A stretch of 64,000 nt of DNA from assembly GCA_046309775.1 (NCBI GenBank), contig JBKCOM010000187.1:1-64000 (forward strand), given 5' to 3'. The DNA is from JAIXWP01 sp046309775. GTDB taxonomy: Bacteria; Bacteroidota; Bacteroidia; Flavobacteriales_D; Sanyastnellaceae. Shown here in pieces: positions 1-5,649 of this stretch. The notes under the pieces were generated by a model that was not told the origin of the DNA, searched no databases, and saw only the letters and a program-made list of their open reading frames with translations. Position 1 is the first letter of the stretch; every line of letters begins with the position of its first letter. The translations under genes and the position numbers were made by a program.

Positions 1-63
1 GATACTCGTACTTACCAATGGCAAAGTATTGTATTGTGCAAAGTATGATTTGCAAAAAAACAA

Positions 64-90
64 ATGGGAATTTCAGAGTGAAATTCCCAT
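64..90 (-). terminator. Rho-independent terminator of the DUF5606 gene
   Basis: A perfect 12-bp inverted repeat (ATGGGAATTTCA and its complement) with a 3-nt loop lies just after the stop of the minus-strand DUF5606 gene. On the minus strand the stem is followed by a T-rich run. Bases 1-63 to its left hold nothing else that I recognise. Confidence 0.85.
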
Positions 91-96
91 GTATGC

Positions 97-519
97 TTAG
101 TTTTCTTCGGTAGATTCTTCTTGTGCCTCTTCAAATTCCAACATATCCTTTGCTTGAAGGATGTTGTACCACTGAAAGAGTTTTTTGATGTCGCTGTCGT
201 ACACGCGCTCCGCGTCATAAGTAGGAAGGAACTTTTCCATTTCAGTTCTCAATGTTTTTCCTTCGCTTTTGTGGTCGGGTGCTGCGGCTCCTTTGTAGTG
301 TTCTTTCATTTTTTCGAAAACATCTTTCAAAGGCACATCTTCTTCGATGGTGAAGATGCTGATGTCTGAAAGCGAGCTTACACGCTGACTTGGGTGGATG
401 GGCATACGCTTTCCATCTACGAGTGATTCGGCGATGATGATGCTCTTTCCTCCTGCGATCAACTGATAGATGCCAGGCTTTCCTGAAACAGAGAGGATTT
501 TTTCGAGTGTTACTTTCAT
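97..519 (-). CDS. DUF5606 family protein
   Basis: A 140-residue protein that I recognise as the small Bacteroidota-specific DUF5606 family. The N-terminal motif is VSGKPGIYQLIAGGKS, followed by a segment of the type ESLVDGKRMPIHPSQ-V-SL-DISI, which is the conserved core. The C-terminus is acidic and probably disordered. No signal peptide or membrane segment is visible, so it is expected to be cytoplasmic. The family has no established function that I know of. The gene stands alone, with its own terminator at 64-90 and a TACTTTCG promoter-like box at 562-569, about 42 nt upstream of the ATG. Gene call and family are fairly secure; function is unknown. Confidence 0.85.
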   Translation of the reverse strand: MKVTLEKILSVSGKPGIYQLIAGGKSIIIAESLVDGKRMPIHPSQRVSSLSDISIFTIEEDVPLKDVFEKMKEHYKGAAAPDHKSEGKTLRTEMEKFLPTYDAERVYDSDIKKLFQWYNILQAKDMLEFEEAQEESTEEN

Positions 520-561
520 AGGTATATCAAAATTGAATGTCGTGCCTTTTCGGGGCGGGCG

Positions 562-569
562 CGAAAGTA
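562..569 (-). promoter_or_regulatory. Putative -7 promoter box of the DUF5606 gene
   Basis: The minus strand reads TACTTTCG, a variant of the Bacteroidota TAnnTTTG -7 element, about 42 nt before the DUF5606 start. Inferred from motif and position only. Confidence 0.4.
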
Positions 570-619
570 AGATGAAGATTCTATAAAAAAAAAGACTGTT
601 GTTGTGTTTTATGAAAAAC

Positions 620-743
620 GGGAGTAGGAGTAGGGGTAGGGGTAGGAGAAGGGGGAGGAGAAGGGGTAGGAGAAGGGAAATAGGGAGATAGGGAAATAGG
701 AAAATAGGGAACTAGGGAAATAGGGAATAGGAAATTGGGAGAT
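620..743 (+). repeat. Purine-rich low-complexity array, copy A
   Basis: The plus strand here is almost free of C. It is made of degenerate short units such as GGGGTAGGAG and then GGGAAATAGG. Repeated runs of three to five G could fold into G-quadruplexes on the plus strand. A minus-strand reading frame across it gives only Pro/Thr/Ser and PYFPIS-type low-complexity peptide, so it is not treated as coding. The same kind of array recurs at 1529-1622, each time directly before the same 53-bp block. Confidence 0.85.
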
Positions 744-796
744 TTGATTATTTTTGGGGTAATAAAATGAAAAGCGATGAGAACGTTTAGGGAGTT
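744..796 (+). repeat. 53-bp conserved block, copy A
   Basis: This 53-bp segment matches 1623-1675 at 52 of 53 positions; the only difference is T at 788 against C in copy B. It directly follows the purine-rich array in both places. It contains an ATG at 767 opening a short frame (MKSDENV) that meets TAG at 788-790 in this copy and CAG in the other. The start of this peptide loosely resembles N-termini of four-helix-bundle 23S rRNA intervening-sequence proteins, but the match is too short to be safe. Confidence 0.85.
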
Positions 797-985
797 GAAT
801 TTCAAGACCCCGCTTTAAATAGAATTTTGTTATATGTAACGTTCATAAAAAGGCGTGAATTAAATAAAAATGGATACTTTAAACCACAGGATATTGGCGT
901 TCGAGATGATGTATTATTCACGTGCGAAGGCAATGAATACTACCAACATGCGGAACCAAAAATTCCAGAAAATATAATCGTTTAA
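797..985 (+). pseudogene. C-terminal gene remnant next to repeat A
   Basis: From the exact end of the 53-bp repeat to a TAA at 983-985 there is an open frame of 62 codons without its own start. Its peptide looks like a normal protein C-terminus, with segments such as NGYFKPQDIGVRDDVLF and HAEPKIPENIIV. The frame is continuous with the ATG at 767 inside the repeat but is broken by TAG at 788-790. It ends 3 nt before the exonuclease start, a spacing typical of a former operon partner. I do not recognise the family. I infer a gene whose 5' part was lost or replaced when the repeat arrived. Confidence 0.45.
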
Positions 986-988
986 ACA

Positions 989-1528
989 ATGCATAAATTT
1001 GATAAAATCGTAATCGTGGATGTGGAGAGTACTTGTTGGGATGGAGGAACGCCTGCAGGTCAAATCAGCGAGATCATAGAAATTGGGATTTGCACACTAG
1101 ATCTTCATTCGGGGGCTATTGAGCAAAATGAAGGGATACTCATAAGACCACAAGATTCGACGGTGAGTGATTTTTGTACGCAACTGACCACGATAACACC
1201 AGATATGGTTGAAAATGGTATTTCGTTCGCCGAGGCATGCACCAAATTGGAAACGGATTATTTATCCAAAAACCGTGTTTGGGCGAGTTACGGGGCTTAT
1301 GATCACACTATGTTTGTGAACCAATGCAGTAGACTGAAAATTCCATATCCCTTTAGCAATAAACACATCAATGTAAAAACACTTTTCTCTTTGAAGAGTC
1401 GAATGAGCAAAGAAGTTGGCATGTCTGGAGCCTTGCGTCAATTGGGTTTTGAGTTAGAAGGCACCCATCATCGTGGTGTTGATGATGCTCGAAACATCGC
1501 GAAGATTTTGAATTGGGTTTTGGGTTGA
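989..1528 (+). CDS. DEDDh 3'-5' exonuclease, KapD/ERI1-like
   Basis: A 179-residue stand-alone DnaQ-like exonuclease. The first catalytic motif is at the N-terminus (IVIVDVESTCWDGG, Asp11 and Glu13), a middle Asp lies in WASYGAYD, and the last motif is HHRGVDDAR, supplying the catalytic His and Asp of the DEDDh class. The N-terminal motif resembles the KapD/ERI1 branch, which trims structured RNA or DNA 3' ends; the actual substrate here is unknown. No signal peptide is seen. The gene starts 3 nt after a truncated reading frame, and its stop codon abuts the second purine-rich array. It is therefore bracketed by two copies of the same repeat, which suggests a movable or duplicated segment. Confidence 0.9.
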   Translation: MHKFDKIVIVDVESTCWDGGTPAGQISEIIEIGICTLDLHSGAIEQNEGILIRPQDSTVSDFCTQLTTITPDMVENGISFAEACTKLETDYLSKNRVWASYGAYDHTMFVNQCSRLKIPYPFSNKHINVKTLFSLKSRMSKEVGMSGALRQLGFELEGTHHRGVDDARNIAKILNWVLG

Positions 1529-1622
1529 GGGGAAAGGGGGGAGGAGTAGGGGTAGGAGTGGGGAAATAGGAAGATAGGGAAATAGGAAGATAGGAAAATA
1601 GGGAAATAGGAAATGGGGGGAA
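1529..1622 (+). repeat. Purine-rich low-complexity array, copy B
   Basis: A second C-poor array of GGGGTAGGAG and GGGAAATAGG-type units begins at the exonuclease stop codon and runs into the second 53-bp block. It is shorter than copy A but has the same order: GTAGG-type units first, AAATAGG-type units after. Confidence 0.85.
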
Positions 1623-1675
1623 TTGATTATTTTTGGGGTAATAAAATGAAAAGCGATGAGAACGTTCAGGGAGTT
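1623..1675 (+). repeat. 53-bp conserved block, copy B
   Basis: This block is identical to 744-796 except for C in place of T, which turns the in-frame TAG of copy A into CAG. The short frame from the ATG continues for 29 codons into unrelated sequence and stops near 1735. Direct orientation relative to copy A means recombination between the two would excise the exonuclease segment of about 880 bp. Confidence 0.85.
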
Positions 1676-1726
1676 ATATCCTATTTTACAGCCAATCTTT
1701 TGAACGATAAAATGAATATTGTTTTT

Positions 1727-2137
1727 TTACAATAGTGGGATTTCACTTAGCTCCGCTTTGATATTCATCTGCAAAATGAAAGGAGGGGTTTTGCTGTCCA
1801 ACTTAGCTTTGATGTTTGGCCAGCCTTTAACAAATGCTTCGACCATTTCCCAATATCGAGCGCCTCGCTTAGGTGGTTTAAACATGATAAAGCCAACCCC
1901 CATTTCTTTCAGAAGTTTCGCATTGCTCTTGATTCGTTTAAAATCATCATCTTGAGATATGATGATAGAATTGCGTTTGCTTGCTTCACGAATAATTTCT
2001 TCATCAGTGGCCCCTGTTTTTAGGAGAATATCCGCATGCTCGATTCCTTGCACTTTAGAGCCTTTATCGCCCTTATCCAGAATGAAAAGAGCTTCGGCTA
2101 GCTTTGGTGGCAAATTGGCATCGAAAATGAAATGCAT
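1727..2137 (-). CDS. DUF5615 family PIN-like toxin
   Basis: A 136-residue protein with the DUF5615 (Mut7-C-like PIN) layout. The N-terminal FIFDANLPPKLAEAL has Asp6, ATDEEI lies near residue 43, and IIISQDDDF around residues 58-66 carries the acidic cluster. These are the positions expected for metal-dependent RNase activity. Proteins of this family are usually encoded after a DUF433 antitoxin, as here: the start codon overlaps the antitoxin stop (TAATG), so translation is probably coupled. The C-terminal tail of about 40 residues is longer than in many relatives. Toxin activity is inferred from family and context only. Confidence 0.85.
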   Translation of the reverse strand: MHFIFDANLPPKLAEALFILDKGDKGSKVQGIEHADILLKTGATDEEIIREASKRNSIIISQDDDFKRIKSNAKLLKEMGVGFIMFKPPKRGARYWEMVEAFVKGWPNIKAKLDSKTPPFILQMNIKAELSEIPLL

Positions 2138-2823
2138 TAGCAGGCCATTTTATGATATGCAATAGCGTCATTAATTTCATTAATTGACACATTGTACAAT
2201 AAACTGATATTTTCAATAGGTTCACCGGCCTTTGACATATTGTAAATAGTCTGAGTTTTCAGGTTGGTTCCCGTAATCGTTGGTTGTCCAAGCTGGTGCT
2301 TAGGGTCTACAACAATATTCTTTGAGTTTTTCAATGGATAAAATCGAATTGCCAAATTGTTGTCATCAAATTCCACTTGGTCTAAGAACTCTTTAAAGAA
2401 ATCTAATTTAAATTGGTGCTTATCATCAAAACGAATTAAAGTGTCTAAGTGGTCATAATAGAGGAATGTTTTCGCATTCTTCTTCTCTGTAAAGTAGTTT
2501 CTCGATGTAGCGAATGGATATGGCGTATTGTATTGTTGAGATAGTTTAAGATGGAATTTGCGAAGGGTATCAACGGAAATTCCACTTTCGCGCAATTTGA
2601 AAAACGTATAGAATTCGATAAGACTTAAAAAGTTGATCGCTTTTTCAGCCCCATCGCCAAATGTGTATGAATAACGGTTATCTAAGTCTCCTGACCAATA
2701 CCCAACGATCCATCTTCTTACGAGACTCGGTTTAAGATTAAGAATTTTGGCAATGTCCCTACTAAGATAGACGCCTTCACCTAGATTGGGGTGTATTTGA
2801 TATTTCGTAATTAAATCGGTCAT
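2137..2823 (-). CDS. DUF433 antitoxin with N-terminal HTH domain
   Basis: A 228-residue protein whose last 60 residues form a DUF433 domain (IVVDPKHQLGQPTITGT, then a helix-turn-helix-like YNMSKAGEPIENISLLYNV). The N-terminus (YLSRDIAKILNLKPSLVRRW) looks like a MerR-type winged helix. Most DUF433 antitoxins are about 75 residues long, so this is the long variant with an extra DNA-binding and linker region. It precedes the DUF5615 toxin with a 1-nt TAATG overlap. It probably neutralises the toxin and represses the operon. A TAAGTTTG promoter box lies about 26 nt upstream. Confidence 0.85.
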   Translation of the reverse strand: MTDLITKYQIHPNLGEGVYLSRDIAKILNLKPSLVRRWIVGYWSGDLDNRYSYTFGDGAEKAINFLSLIEFYTFFKLRESGISVDTLRKFHLKLSQQYNTPYPFATSRNYFTEKKNAKTFLYYDHLDTLIRFDDKHQFKLDFFKEFLDQVEFDDNNLAIRFYPLKNSKNIVVDPKHQLGQPTITGTNLKTQTIYNMSKAGEPIENISLLYNVSINEINDAIAYHKMAC

Positions 2824-2849
2824 TGAAGTCTAGTTAAGTGTAGGAGTAA

Positions 2850-2857
2850 CAAACTTA
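2850..2857 (-). promoter_or_regulatory. Putative promoter box of the toxin-antitoxin operon
   Basis: The minus strand reads TAAGTTTG, an exact TAnnTTTG -7 element, about 26 nt before the antitoxin start, giving a predicted leader of roughly 20 nt. Confidence 0.5.
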
Positions 2858-2892
2858 GGGATACTTTATTAGAGGAAAATATGATTTAACAT

Positions 2893-3264
2893 TTACTTTA
2901 TCCACGCCTCTATCTTATTAACAAGTGAACTTCTAAGCTGTTCAGGGTTTTCGTAGATTATATGCTGTAACGGCCTTATATCGAAATGGGCATTTGCGAA
3001 CTCTTCTTTGCTACAAGTATAAATCACTTGTTTGCCTTGGCCCAAGGCAAAACCGCTTTCAAAATAAACTCCATTGCTGTGATAGGAGAAATCGGCAATA
3101 CAAAACTTACATTTTCTAAGTGCAGCAATTATTGCATCGTTAATAGTTTGATCGCTATTGGTATGTTGTTCATGAATGCTAATTGGTTGACAGCAACCTT
3201 GCGTTCTAACTCTATGTCTAGGAAATGCATCAATTGAAAGAAGCAATGTAGATTCAACACTCAT
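2893..3264 (-). CDS. Short nucleoside 2-deoxyribosyltransferase-like protein
   Basis: A 123-residue protein with the C-terminal two thirds of the nucleoside 2-deoxyribosyltransferase-like fold: KCKFCIADFS (Asp58), then GVYFESGFALGQGKQVIYTC, where Glu69 aligns with the catalytic nucleophile of the family, and HFDIRPLQHIIYENPEQL. Relatives normally begin with a strand of the type VFVAMPF and a helix before this; that part is missing here, so the protein is about 30 residues short. Its start overlaps the upstream membrane-protein gene by 11 nt, so the two form one operon. Homologous domains occur as base-releasing or NAD-type effectors in defence contexts; that role is only a guess here. Confidence 0.75.
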   Translation of the reverse strand: MSVESTLLLSIDAFPRHRVRTQGCCQPISIHEQHTNSDQTINDAIIAALRKCKFCIADFSYHSNGVYFESGFALGQGKQVIYTCSKEEFANAHFDIRPLQHIIYENPEQLRSSLVNKIEAWIK

Positions 3265-4009
3265 CCTCTAATAAGTATCTTTTTTTCAAACTTGACAGTG
3301 ACTCTTTCCCAAACTCAGCTTCATGAAGTTCGATTAACTCAGAAATAATTTGAAAAAAATCGAAAAGATGTGTTTTCAAATGACTGATGTCAGATACTTC
3401 ATTTGGCTGAGGCTCGTTCCAAACCCAATGAACCCTTCGATTGAAGTAAGAGAATAGGCCAGCGTCCTTTAATTTAGTAATAATGCCAATCAATTGATCA
3501 TTTTGAAAGTATACCAACGTCATGGGTAAATCATTCAAGTTGGTAATATCAAAGCTTATTGCATCATATGTACTCTTAACCAATGAATACCAAGAAGATC
3601 TTCCTTTGCTATTGATAGTTAGGGTTATTCTTGAGTCATGAGTTAAACACTGTTGTTCACAGTACTGCAGACTTGGCGGGAATGTTAAACCTTTTTGGCC
3701 ATTTGTGAAATTGAAGAATAAAGAAAGTCCTTCAGCAATAATAAGAGAACTATGATATTCTACTTTTTTGCTTACCATTTCCTTTTGTCGAATTTCTTTG
3801 AGAAAGACAACGAGGTAAAAGAAGATTATGCTAGCCAAGAATCCTAATTGTAGGTTATAGAATACATCACCGAGTTCACTTGCTTTTTGAAACCAACTGA
3901 GTTCAGGTATCTCAATAAGCAATAATTTATAAACAAAGGCATGCAATACGCCGATGATAGTCATCCAAAAAAGATAGGGATAGTTTTTCTTGAATAACTT
4001 TAATTTCAT
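3254..4009 (-). CDS. Membrane protein of unknown function with two N-terminal TM helices
   Basis: A 251-residue protein that I do not recognise. Two hydrophobic segments lie near the N-terminus (YLFWMTIIGVLHAFVYKLLL, about residues 12-32, and LGFLASIIFFYLVVFL, about residues 55-70). A mostly soluble domain of about 175 residues follows, probably cytoplasmic given the positive residues (KEIRQKE) after the second helix. It contains a Trp- and aromatic-rich stretch (RRVHWVWNEP) and ends in a charged helix. The gene overlaps the downstream deoxyribosyltransferase-like gene by 11 nt and has its own TATCTTTG promoter box. The arrangement of a membrane protein plus a small nucleotide-active enzyme next to a toxin-antitoxin pair resembles defence modules, without proof. 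Confidence 0.75.
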   Translation of the reverse strand: MKLKLFKKNYPYLFWMTIIGVLHAFVYKLLLIEIPELSWFQKASELGDVFYNLQLGFLASIIFFYLVVFLKEIRQKEMVSKKVEYHSSLIIAEGLSLFFNFTNGQKGLTFPPSLQYCEQQCLTHDSRITLTINSKGRSSWYSLVKSTYDAISFDITNLNDLPMTLVYFQNDQLIGIITKLKDAGLFSYFNRRVHWVWNEPQPNEVSDISHLKTHLFDFFQIISELIELHEAEFGKESLSSLKKRYLLEDEC

Positions 4010-4025
4010 ATCGAGTATTTGAACA

Positions 4026-4033
4026 CAAAGATA
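4026..4033 (-). promoter_or_regulatory. Putative promoter box of the TM/deoxyribosyltransferase-like operon
   Basis: The minus strand reads TATCTTTG, an exact TAnnTTTG element, 16 nt before the membrane-protein ATG and about 15 bp from the truncated-tRNA repeat at 4048-4092. Confidence 0.5.
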
Positions 4034-4047
4034 TTTAAGAAGGAAGT

Positions 4048-4092
4048 CTCCCGACTGAAAGTCGGGATGCTCTGAACCAGCGGAGCTAAGCT
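4048..4092 (-). repeat. Truncated tRNA-like repeat, copy 1
   Basis: This 45-nt segment matches 4492-4536 at 44 of 45 positions. Read on the minus strand it is the 5' part of a tRNA (end of the acceptor strand, D arm, anticodon arm) with the palindrome CCCGACTTTCAGTCGGG forming an anticodon-like arm with loop CTTTCAG. It lacks a T arm and 3' acceptor strand, so it cannot be a working tRNA. It overlaps the 3' end of the GIY-YIG gene: the TAG stop is part of this repeat. Confidence 0.8.
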
Positions 4093-4337
4093 TTCGAAAC
4101 TATTAGTTTTTCCAAAAGTCTTCTCGATTTCCAAGATTTGATTTGCCGTTCTCTAGCAAAGGCCTCGGTTTTACTGTGAAACATTTCCTGATAGACAACG
4201 CCCCAATCTGCCAAACCACCCGTGAATCCTTTGTGGTTGGAATTGTGCTTGCGCAAGCGCTGGGAAAGTTCATCACCAGTGTGGCCTATGTAGTATTTGT
4301 TAAGGGATTTGGAGAATAGGATATAAGTGTAATACAC
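4086..4337 (-). CDS. GIY-YIG family nuclease next to tRNA
   Basis: An 83-residue single-domain GIY-YIG protein: YYTYILFSKSLNKYYIGHTG supplies the GIY and YIG motifs, followed by LSQRLRKHN with the conserved Arg and TEAFARERQIKSWKS with the conserved Glu. The length fits the small bacterial URI/YhbQ-like group. It lies downstream of tRNA-Val on the same strand, after that gene's terminator. Its stop codon is provided by a truncated tRNA copy that forms its 3' boundary. Small GIY-YIG genes beside tRNA genes and tRNA fragments are, to my knowledge, common in Bacteroidota, which suggests a homing-like or tRNA-targeting habit. Nuclease fold is clear; biological role is inferred. Confidence 0.9.
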   Translation of the reverse strand: MYYTYILFSKSLNKYYIGHTGDELSQRLRKHNSNHKGFTGGLADWGVVYQEMFHSKTEAFARERQIKSWKSRRLLEKLIVSKA

Positions 4338-4353
4338 GAGCGTTTTAAAATAA

Positions 4354-4382
4354 AAAAGACCGTCTCATTGAGACGGTCTTCC
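4354..4382 (-). terminator. Terminator after tRNA-Val
   Basis: An 11-bp perfect stem (AAGACCGTCTC and its complement) with a 3-nt loop lies 12 nt beyond the tRNA-Val 3' end. On the minus strand it is followed by a T run. Confidence 0.85.
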
Positions 4383-4391
4383 TAAATGTAG

Positions 4392-4466
4392 TGGGAGCTA
4401 CTGGGTTCGAACCAGTGACCCTCTGCTTGTAAGGCAGATGCTCTGAACCAGCTGAGCTAAGCTCCC
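4392..4466 (-). tRNA. tRNA-Val (anticodon UAC)
   Basis: The minus strand gives a complete 75-nt cloverleaf: acceptor GGGAGCT pairing with AGCTCCC, D arm AGCTCAGCTGG, anticodon arm CTGCC TTACAAG GCAG-type with anticodon TAC at 4431-4429, and T arm CTGGTTCGAACCAG. CCA is not encoded. It is followed by a strong terminator and flanked on both sides by 45-nt truncated copies of its own 5' half carrying a different anticodon arm. Confidence 0.93.
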
Positions 4467-4491
4467 TTTTGTGCTCTTTCGTCCTGTAACC

Positions 4492-4539
4492 CTCCCGACT
4501 GAAAGTCGGGATGCTCTGAACCAGCTGAGCTAAGCTCCC
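4492..4539 (-). repeat. Truncated tRNA-like repeat, copy 2
   Basis: On the minus strand this begins with the same first 30 nt as tRNA-Val (GGGAGCTTAGCTCAGCTGG onwards), then switches to the CCCGACTTTCAGTCGGG anticodon-like arm (anticodon position TTC, a Glu-type triplet). The sequence after it (about 4467-4491) only weakly resembles a T arm, so the cloverleaf is incomplete. It is 44/45 identical to copy 1 on the far side of the tRNA and the GIY-YIG gene. Confidence 0.8.
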
Positions 4540-4643
4540 TTTCGTTGAAAGCGGGCGCAAAGATAGTATCGTATTTCGGCTTTGCAAATTTTTTTCATGT
4601 TAGATAAAAATTAATTTCTATCTCGCTGAAAAAGAGGGGGCTA

Positions 4644-5534
4644 TTACCTCAAAAAAGTCGATGAAACTTTAAGCTCCTTGGTTTCTTTATTCAAAATGTA
4701 AAACCCTTCGCCTGATTTATCACCCAATTTGCCGGCCATCACCATGTTTACCAAAAGCGGACAGGGTGCGTATTTCGGATTGCCGAAACCGTCGTGCATA
4801 ACGCGCAAAATGGCGAGGCATACGTCGAGGCCGATGAAATCTGCGAGGCGCAAAGGGCCCATGGGGTGGCCCATACCGAGTTTCATCACCGTATCTATTT
4901 CTTCTACTCCAGCTACGCCTTCAAATAGCGTATAGATGGCTTCGTTGATCATGGGCATCAAGATGCGATTGGCCACAAATCCAGGGTAATCATTGACTTC
5001 AACGGGCACTTTTTCCAATGACTTGCTCATTTCAAAAATGCGCTGCGTCACTTCATCGCTGGTGCTGTAGCCTCTGATCACTTCCACCAACTTCATCACG
5101 GGCACGGGATTCATAAAGTGCATGCCGATTACTTTGTCAGGACGACCTGTAACGGCCGCAATTTTCGTGATGGAAATGGAGGAAGTATTGGTGGCAAGGA
5201 TGCAATGGGCGGGAGCCGCAGCGTCCATGTCACGGAATATCTTTAATTTTAAATCGACGTTTTCTGTAGCAGCTTCTACCACTAAGTCCGCTTGCGATAC
5301 TCCGCTTGCGAGGTCGGTAGTGGGGTTTAAATTGGCTAGTGTGGAAGCCTTGCCTTCTTCGGTAAGCGTTCCTTTGCTCACTTGACGGTCGAGATTTTTG
5401 GAGATGGTAGCGATCGCTTTGTCGAGCGACTCTTGTTTCACATCAATAAGTTGCACTTTAAAACCATATTGAGCGAAAACGTGGGCGATGCCATTTCCCA
5501 TGGTACCTGCACCAATGACTGAAATATTTTTCAT
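4644..5534 (-). CDS. 3-hydroxyacyl-CoA (3-hydroxybutyryl-CoA) dehydrogenase
   Basis: A 296-residue NAD-dependent 3-hydroxyacyl-CoA dehydrogenase, which oxidises or reduces the 3-hydroxy group of short acyl-CoAs in beta-oxidation or butanoyl-CoA metabolism. The N-terminal Rossmann motif is VIGAGTMGNGIA (Gly8-x-Gly10-xx-Gly13). The catalytic dyad is His139 in GMHFMNPVPVMKLVEV with Glu151. The C-terminal helical domain contains DYPGFVANRILMP. I chose the ATG at 5534 because the Rossmann strand begins there; the longer frame adds 12 residues with no family match. Length is normal. It is monocistronic and divergent from the CotH protein gene. The substrate chain length cannot be told from the sequence. 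Confidence 0.93.
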   Translation of the reverse strand: MKNISVIGAGTMGNGIAHVFAQYGFKVQLIDVKQESLDKAIATISKNLDRQVSKGTLTEEGKASTLANLNPTTDLASGVSQADLVVEAATENVDLKLKIFRDMDAAAPAHCILATNTSSISITKIAAVTGRPDKVIGMHFMNPVPVMKLVEVIRGYSTSDEVTQRIFEMSKSLEKVPVEVNDYPGFVANRILMPMINEAIYTLFEGVAGVEEIDTVMKLGMGHPMGPLRLADFIGLDVCLAILRVMHDGFGNPKYAPCPLLVNMVMAGKLGDKSGEGFYILNKETKELKVSSTFLR

Positions 5535-5622
5535 TGAAATATTTTTGAAGGGCCAAAAATAGGTTAACAATAGTCAGATAAAAAAAGTTGAATGCAACTA
5601 AAGTGTTAACCTCTGCGTAACA

Positions 5623-5630
5623 TATATTTG
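5623..5630 (+). promoter_or_regulatory. Putative promoter box of the CotH gene
   Basis: TATATTTG, an exact TAnnTTTG element, lies 19 nt before the ATG at 5650. Confidence 0.45.
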
Positions 5631-5649
5631 GACAAACCCGCAAAGCTCT

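Noticed and set aside
620..743. CRISPR-like array
   Set aside because: Units are short, degenerate and contiguous with no unique spacers of constant length.
581..805. A 74-codon minus-strand frame across the first purine-rich array
   Set aside because: The translation is only Pro/Ser/Thr and PYFPIS-type low complexity produced by the repeat; no conserved protein pattern.
2893..3264. Frameshift joining the deoxyribosyltransferase-like gene to the upstream membrane protein
   Set aside because: The upstream frame near the junction does not encode the missing first strand and helix of the fold, so a simple frameshift does not explain the short N-terminus.
4048..4092. Possible second and third tRNA genes at 4048-4092 and 4492-4539
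   Set aside because: Both lack a proper T arm and 3' acceptor strand, so they are kept as repeats, not tRNAs.
4345..4587. An 80-codon minus-strand frame over the tRNA region
   Set aside because: It runs straight through tRNA-Val and the truncated tRNA copy; the peptide (SAGSEHLPYKQRVTGSNPVAPT-like in part) is the usual translation of a tRNA gene.
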